Shown: piece by piece, positions 58,700 through 64,000 of the stretch
How positions within the stretch are numbered: position 1 is the first letter of the stretch
How the letters are laid out: each line of letters opens with the position of its first letter
Origin: Bidens hawaiensis
Lineage: Eukaryota > Streptophyta > Magnoliopsida > Asterales > Asteraceae
Assembly (NCBI GenBank): GCA_021521415.1
Contig: JAIQDT010000677.1
Location: forward strand, 496,001-560,000
DNA length: 64,000 bases
Direction of reading: 5' to 3'
Notes under the pieces: generated by a model
The model's database searches: none
What the model was told of the DNA's origin: nothing
The model's input: only the letters and a program-made list of their open reading frames with translations
Made by a program: the position numbers and the translations under genes

Positions 58700-59100
58700 A
58701 TACATAAAACACAATGATTAATACATTGTTACACAATAACTTGAAATGTAAAACACAATGGTGAATATGTATAACACAATGACCTAAAACGTAAGACACA
58801 ATGGTGAATACGTATAACACAATGACCTAAAACGTAAGACACAATGGTGAATACGTATAACACAATGACCTAAAACGTAAGGCACAATGGTGAATACGTA
58901 TAACACAATGACCTAAAACGTAAGGCACAATGGTGAATATATATAACATAATGACTTGAAACGTAAAACACAATGGAAACAACATATTACACAATGACTT
59001 GAACGTAATATACAATGAACGCAATACTATTTTTCTCAAATTAAATGAATTTGTCATATGTCAATCCGAATAAAAGACAATGAACGTATTACACAATGAC
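58700..59100 (-). repeat. ACACAATG minisatellite, 42-43-bp period
   Basis: Units carry ACACAATGACCTAAAACGTA and GGCACAATGGTGAATACGTAT, best preserved at 58735-58950. The ACACAATG core is the complement of the CATTGTGT core in the left arm, but the unit length is about twice as long. Confidence 0.92.
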
Positions 59101-59384
59101 TAAAAGTTAATGACGAACAAAACGACACAATGACGTAATCTTTGTTTTAATTATGGTGAATTTGTTTTTAAAAAAATAATGTCGTATGAAAAAGTTATGG
59201 TCAATTTAAAATGATGGGGGAATTAATATGTGTCTTGCATGTGGAGAGAGAAAGCCAACAAAGGTGGGTTATTACCTTCATGCTCTTTGCATCAATATTT
59301 ATTTATTAAATTAATCTCAGTCATTCAAATCTAAGATCAATGGACTGAATTCCTTCTCACTATTCTCATTTTTGTTGTCCTTTG

Positions 59385-60352
59385 TATTTTAACTTTACCC
59401 GTCATTATATATGTTTTACTTTTTTTTATTTTGCTTTAAGTTACATCATTCACCTCATGCATTTAAAAATATATCTCTAATACATTATTATATAAAAAAC
59501 ACGAGTGTGGACGACGCAACTCAAAATAAAATAAAAAACTAAAAACATATAAAATGGTTTGTATAAATTTAAATTAGTTAGAAAGTTATAAATAAATTAT
59601 TTTTATTGCTATTATTTTTCAAATAGTGTTTTCATGATTTTTTTTTTCAATCATAATATTGATATGATAGTTATCTTTTATAATTTAACAGGTTGAGAAA
59701 ATTTTATGTTAAAAATAGAAATTATGTTAGTTTTTTTAATGTATAGTATTGTTAGTGGACTTCATTGTGGAAAAAAAAATATGTCTTGTTTTTGTATGAA
59801 AAAAGTACTTTTTACAAGAAAATACATAACTTATAATGTTTTTCATAGTGTCTTTCCTACTTTTTAATATAGAGTATTATTTGTATTTTATACGTGATAA
59901 TCATATTATTAGGACTATAATTATAAATACATATACAACCACTAGTTTGGTCAAGGGATAACAATTGTGTCGGGTAGGCGGGTTGATAGATTTTGGGTTA
60001 GCACGTTGAGAGATTCTTCAACCTTAACCCAACCCATATATTTATTCGTGTCGGGTCGTGTCAACCCAATTAAATTCGTGTCATGTATAAGGTCAACCTA
60101 TTTTACGTTCATATACGAATAGGAGTAATACCTATTGACTTAGTAATAAATTAAATAATTAATTACTCTTATTCATATAAAACTTGTTAATAGTTTGTGA
60201 TAGACATAGTTATTTTGTGTATTTATCTCTCATTCTCAATTAACAAACTTATGTCACATATTTAGTTGAAGATGTGAACAAACAAATGGAAATAATAAGA
60301 GAATGGACGGTTAAAAATAATAATAAAAAAATGTTGGAGGTAAAAAGTAATT
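59385..60352. other. AT-rich spacer, no gene seen
   Basis: Includes GTGTCGGGT / GGGTCGTGTC phrases near 59965-60070 and again near 60715-60740 in similar form, remnants of a dispersed repeat. No gene is supported. Confidence 0.35.
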
Positions 60353-60546
60353 AAGAGGGTGTTTGAGATTGCTTATTTTCATCAACTTATAACTTATTAA
60401 CTTTTTAAAAAGTAATAAGGTGTTTGAAATTGTTTATACTGTGAGAGGAAAAGTTTCATAAATTACAATATTGTAACTTATTAGCTTAATAGAAAGTTAA
60501 TAAAAAGTTATAAGGAGGTGAATAAGGAATCCCAAACACCCCCTAA
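60353..60546. mobile_element. hAT-like MITE, 194 bp
   Basis: Ends AAGAGGGTGTTTGAG and CCCAAACACCCCCTAA form imperfect inverted repeats. Flanks AAGTAATT (60345-60352) and AAGTGATT (60547-60554) agree in 7 of 8 positions, a plausible 8-bp duplication. Confidence 0.68.
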
Positions 60547-60858
60547 AAGTGATTTAAAAACAAATTTATTTTACTTTTAAAAGTTAATTAATATATGAAA
60601 AATTACAAATTTAAGTATTTAACTTCAAATTTTAAAACTTCTTATCTCTAAAATCAAAATATTAACTTCTCCAAAATTCTTAAATGGGTTAACATGTCAA
60701 AAACTATATTTTTTCGTGTCGGGTTTCGGGTCGTGTCAGGAATTGACACCCCTAGTTTGGTCTGATGAAAAATATGTATGCCTAACAACTAAATGATTGT
60801 GGGTTCTAATCTCACTTAAAACATGTGATGAAATAAATGGAAAAAAACAAGGGATTGC

Positions 60859-61383
60859 TCTATAGAATAGTAACCAGGTTTTGAAATTGTTCCAATCAGG
60901 TCACTCATAAAATGTTTTGTTTCAATCAGGTCACCAAAGTGTTTAAAATTAATTTAAAATTAGGTATTTTACCTGGATAGCAGATTATGTAAGTTTATAA
61001 TTTTTTTTCTAAATAGTTCGACATTTAAAAACATTTTTTTAAAAGTTGAGAAAAATAATTTTTTAATTGTGAAAAAAAATATGGAAAAAAAAGCTGAAAA
61101 ATTGCAACAAAAAAAATCTGATTTCTTTTTCGCAACTTTTTCAGATTTTTTTTTTTTTTGCAATTAAAATTTTTTTTCTCAATTTTTACTAATTTTGTCA
61201 ATTTTTAAAAACATATTTTGCAATGTAACATTATTTTTATAAAAAAAACTGCGTAACTTGCTATTAAAGTGAAATAACTAGGATTATAACACTTTTACAC
61301 ACTTTAGTGACTTGATTGGAATTAAACATTTTATGAGTAACCTGATTGAAACAATTTCAAAACTTGATTACTATTATATAGAG
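60859..61383. mobile_element. MITE with long inverted arms, about 525 bp
   Basis: The left arm CTCTATAGAATAGTAACCAG pairs with the right arm ending in TAATAGTAATC complement ... ATATAGAG over more than 100 bp (both contain TTTTGAAATTGTTYCAATCAGGT). The middle is made of A/T homopolymers. It ends four bases before a Helitron CTAG. Confidence 0.65.
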
Positions 61384-61386
61384 TAA

Positions 61387-61415
61387 CTAGGATAGTACCC
61401 GTGTTATACACGGGT
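61387..61415 (-). mobile_element. Helitron 3' terminus, minus strand
   Basis: On the minus strand an 8-bp hairpin (ACCCGTGT/ACACGGGT, 61397-61404 and 61408-61415) is followed by TACTATC-like spacer and CTAG (61387-61390). It closely resembles the terminus at 8522-8550. Its 5' TC end should lie at higher coordinates but was not found. Confidence 0.55.
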
Positions 61416-64000
61416 TGAAAATAGATAAATAACAAAATAAATATAAACAATCATAAAATTTTATAAATAGACAACCATATATTAACATTAGGATGGTCTA
61501 AACAAAATATTAGACAGTAACATTGTAAATAAAAAGTTAATAGTTACACAAACTTGTCTATATTAGCTAAGTTATGAAAATATGTATTATCCCAGTATGA
61601 ACTTCAAAATTTTCCGTTAAAAACAAAAACATTTTGCTATAGAACCTGAAAAACAAAACAAACCATGCAACCTGATTAATTAAGTATTAAACTAAAATGT
61701 TAATGTATTTCATAATGAGTTTATGCTAACATTAATACCGGTGAGAAGATTATGTAAAACTAAAAAAAAAATGTGTGAATGTAATAATTACCATATAATA
61801 TATAGACAATCATAAAATTTCACAAGAAAACATTTAGAAAATCATAAAATTTAACATAACTTTATAAACACAATCTTATAGTAACTGTAATATTTATTAC
61901 TCCAAGATAGTACCCGTGTTTATTTGCCCATCAATTTAAAACATTTATTATAAACCATGTTTGATTAAATATTACCATATTGAAAAACATTTATCACTAA
62001 CTTTATTTACCAAATTAAAATGTGTCATTTCTTTTATAACATTAGTAATCTTTAAGTGATCCAAATCTCGTAAAAGAAACAGATCATTGGATTCCAATAT
62101 TGATTTATAATAGTACCCGTGTTACACACGGTGGAACATATTTAAAAACATGATATATATGTAACATCATATAAATTTAATGAAATGTAAATGTTGTAAT
62201 TATAAAAAAATGATACTTTAACATGAATTATAAGACATCATAACTTATTTGAATCAAATACAAAACATACAAAGACTAACAAAGATAAACGAAAAGTTAA
62301 AATATTTTATAACTTTTATCATTAGTACAATAATAAGCAAACAAAGGAAATTAGTCTCCAAAACAATAAAACAATTCTACAATGTCGATTCAACAAAACT
62401 TTTATCTCAATGTTGATTTAAAAGATGAACTTTATCTAAAACATTTATTACGCATTAATAACTGTAATATTTATTACTCTAAGATGATACACGTGTTTAT
62501 TTGCACATCAATTTAAATCATTTAATACAAACCATGTTTCAATTGAATATTAGACCATGTGTAGTCATAAAGCTTCACATCCAGGGGTTATGCGCCACGT
62601 GGTGCCCAGTCAGAGTTATGGTTTTGTATAAAAACAGGCTGTAGTCATAACTCTTCACATCCAGGGGTTATGCGCCACGTAGCGCCCAGTCATTATTAAT
62701 TTTATTTGTTTTTTTTAAATAATAATTCATTTAAATAATTAAATATATAATTAAAACACTATATTAGTAATTAATCTTACTTATATTAGTTTCTTTTTTT
62801 AATAATTTTTAGTTTATAAAGTTTCAAATATTGTCGAGACGTGCTTAATTTTTCTACGTGTTGACATAAATAACCGAACTTGGTAAAATAAGGGTATATA
62901 GAGAACATTTATGAAACTTTTATTTATGGAGATAAAATATCTCTTTGTTAATAAGAGATTTTGAGAATATTTTCAATCTATATTACTTGAACCAAAAGTT
63001 GACTTATAAAATCATTCGAATTATATATATTTATTTTTTACAGAGTAGGTGAAAGGCATATACCAATTTAGAGTAATTGAGCAGCAGCAGCAGACAGATC
63101 AACCATCAACCAAATCTGAGTCATCATCAGCCACAGTAGTAAGTCACAAACACCCTCTTTCTCTCTTTCTTTTAGATCTTCTTTATTATTCAATCAAACT
63201 GAAATGAGTTTTTTCCGGCGATCCGCCACCATTTTTCCGGCCACCACCACCATTTTTCCGGCGATCCCGTTACCACCCACCACCACCACCATTTTTCTCC
63301 TTCTTCTCCGATCTGTAACTCACCCACCACCACCATAACAACAAGACCCACCCACCCAACGGCTATTTTTTTTGATTTGTGTGCCAACCCCCGCGTTTTG
63401 TATACAACGCAGCCAAAAATCAATTTCATATAACGCAGGGGGGGCGGTGTACCCCCCGCGTTTTCGTCCTCAACGTTGGTGGCAACGTTACCACTACGGG
63501 TGGTCTTACCATATTGAAAAACATTTATCACTAACTTCATTTTCCAAATTCAAATGTGTCATTTCTTTTTAACATTAGCAAGCTTTAAGTGATCCAAATC
63601 TCTTAAAAGAAACAGATAATTGGATTCCAATATTGATTCAGGATAGTATCCGTGTTACACACGGTGCAACATAATTAAAAACATGATATATAAGTAACAT
63701 CATATAAATTTAATGAAATGCAAATGCTTTACTTATTACATGAATTATAAGACATCATAACTTATTTGAATCAAATACAAAAACATACAAAGACTAACAA
63801 AGATAAATGAAAAGTTAAAATATTTATAACTTATAGCATTAATACAATAATAAGCAAACAAAGGAAATTAGTCTCCAAATCAATAAAACAATTCTACAAT
63901 GTGGATTCAACAAAACTTTTATCTCAGTGTTGATTTAAAAGATGAACTTTATCTAAGAAATTTATTACAAATCAATAACTGTAATATTTATTACTCTAAG
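61391..64000. repeat. Tandem repeat of Helitron-like 3' regions, about 584-bp period
   Basis: A unit beginning GTACCCGTGTTACACACGG starts near 62107 and again near 63647, a distance of 1540 bp that falls to 584 bp after removing the MITE at 62553-63505 and its TTA duplication. The copies share CATCATATAAATTTAATGAA, CAAAGACTAACAAAGATAAA and TGTAATATTTATTACTC. A more diverged first copy starts near 61391. The second copy runs off the window. Confidence 0.75.
62553..63505. mobile_element. Harbinger-type non-autonomous element, 953 bp
   Basis: Ends are GACCATGTGTAGTCATAA and CCACTACGGGTGGTC, flanked by TTA at 62550-62552 and 63506-63508. The left subterminal block (GTAGTCATAA...TTATGCGCCACGT...CAGTCA) is present twice in tandem, as in the element at 25523. 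No transposase. The interior 63050-63360 has a CAGCAGCAG run, a pyrimidine-rich leader and a short frame starting MSFFRRSATIFPATTT with ACC/CCACC repeats, which looks like gene-derived leader and start sequence rather than transposon sequence. Confidence 0.8.

Larger units (their letters stand above)
57966..59384. mobile_element. Foldback element with inverted minisatellite arms, about 1.4 kb
   Basis: Ends are CAAAGGGTAACAAAAAT (57966) and ATTTTTGTTGTCCTTTG (ending 59384). A second pairing block lies further in: CTCTCTCCACATACAAGACACATG (first 20 bases from 58070) against its complement at 59228-59256, then ATAACTTTTTCGTATGA against the complement at 59183-59199. Inside, CATTGTGT units fill the left arm and ACACAATG units the right arm, so most of the element can fold on itself. 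There is no transposase. Flanks TATTCTA and TATTTTA are a possible duplication. Confidence 0.68.

Noticed and set aside
58205..58820. Several overlapping open frames of 70-136 codons on both strands
   Set aside because: They are translations of the CATTGTGT minisatellite; the peptides are pure repeat and appear in every frame.

Overview
The window is nuclear DNA from a flowering plant, most likely a eudicot. The evidence is AT-rich intergenic sequence, multi-exon genes with GT-AG introns, plant-specific protein families, and plant classes of Ty1/copia, Ty3/gypsy, LINE, RTE, SINE, CACTA-like, hAT, PIF/Harbinger, Mutator-like and Helitron DNA. Asteraceae is a guess and is not proven by anything here. 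Only two host genes look intact.

Layout. 1-6300: a decayed En/Spm (CACTA)-type transposase gene, interrupted by a 3' RTE retrotransposon fragment and followed by a subterminal-repeat-like array. 8086-8550: two adjoining Helitron 3' ends, the second closing a 414-bp non-autonomous Helitron. 8887-10034: a thaumatin-like (PR-5) gene broken by a one-base deletion. 11461-17497: an element with about 470-bp terminal inverted repeats that captured a glycosyltransferase gene fragment; a degenerate copia element then inserted into that fragment. 18211-24646 (minus): a complete 17-exon leishmanolysin-like metallopeptidase gene of 831 codons, with several hAT-like MITEs and a minisatellite in its introns. 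25523-27397: a PIF/Harbinger element with a broken transposase gene. 30298-38910: an L1-type LINE fragment split by a nearly full-length copia element with very similar LTRs. 41166-42520 (minus): a complete two-exon mitochondrial calcium uniporter (MCU) gene. 47582-56203: a Ty3/gypsy chromovirus-like element with 2.2-kb LTRs and a broken pol. 56560-57667: a minus-strand LINE fragment and a tRNA-derived SINE. 57966-59384: a foldback element whose arms carry CATTGTGT minisatellites in opposite orientation. 60353-64000: MITEs, a Helitron terminus and a tandem repeat, one copy of which is split by a 953-bp Harbinger MITE.

The genes form no pathway. The metallopeptidase and the uniporter are conserved single genes in a sea of nested transposons. 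The order of insertion can be read from target-site duplications: RTE into transposase exon, copia into captured glycosyltransferase, copia into LINE, Harbinger MITE into Helitron-like repeat. All exon boundaries were placed by eye from splice consensus and recalled family similarity; no search was run.
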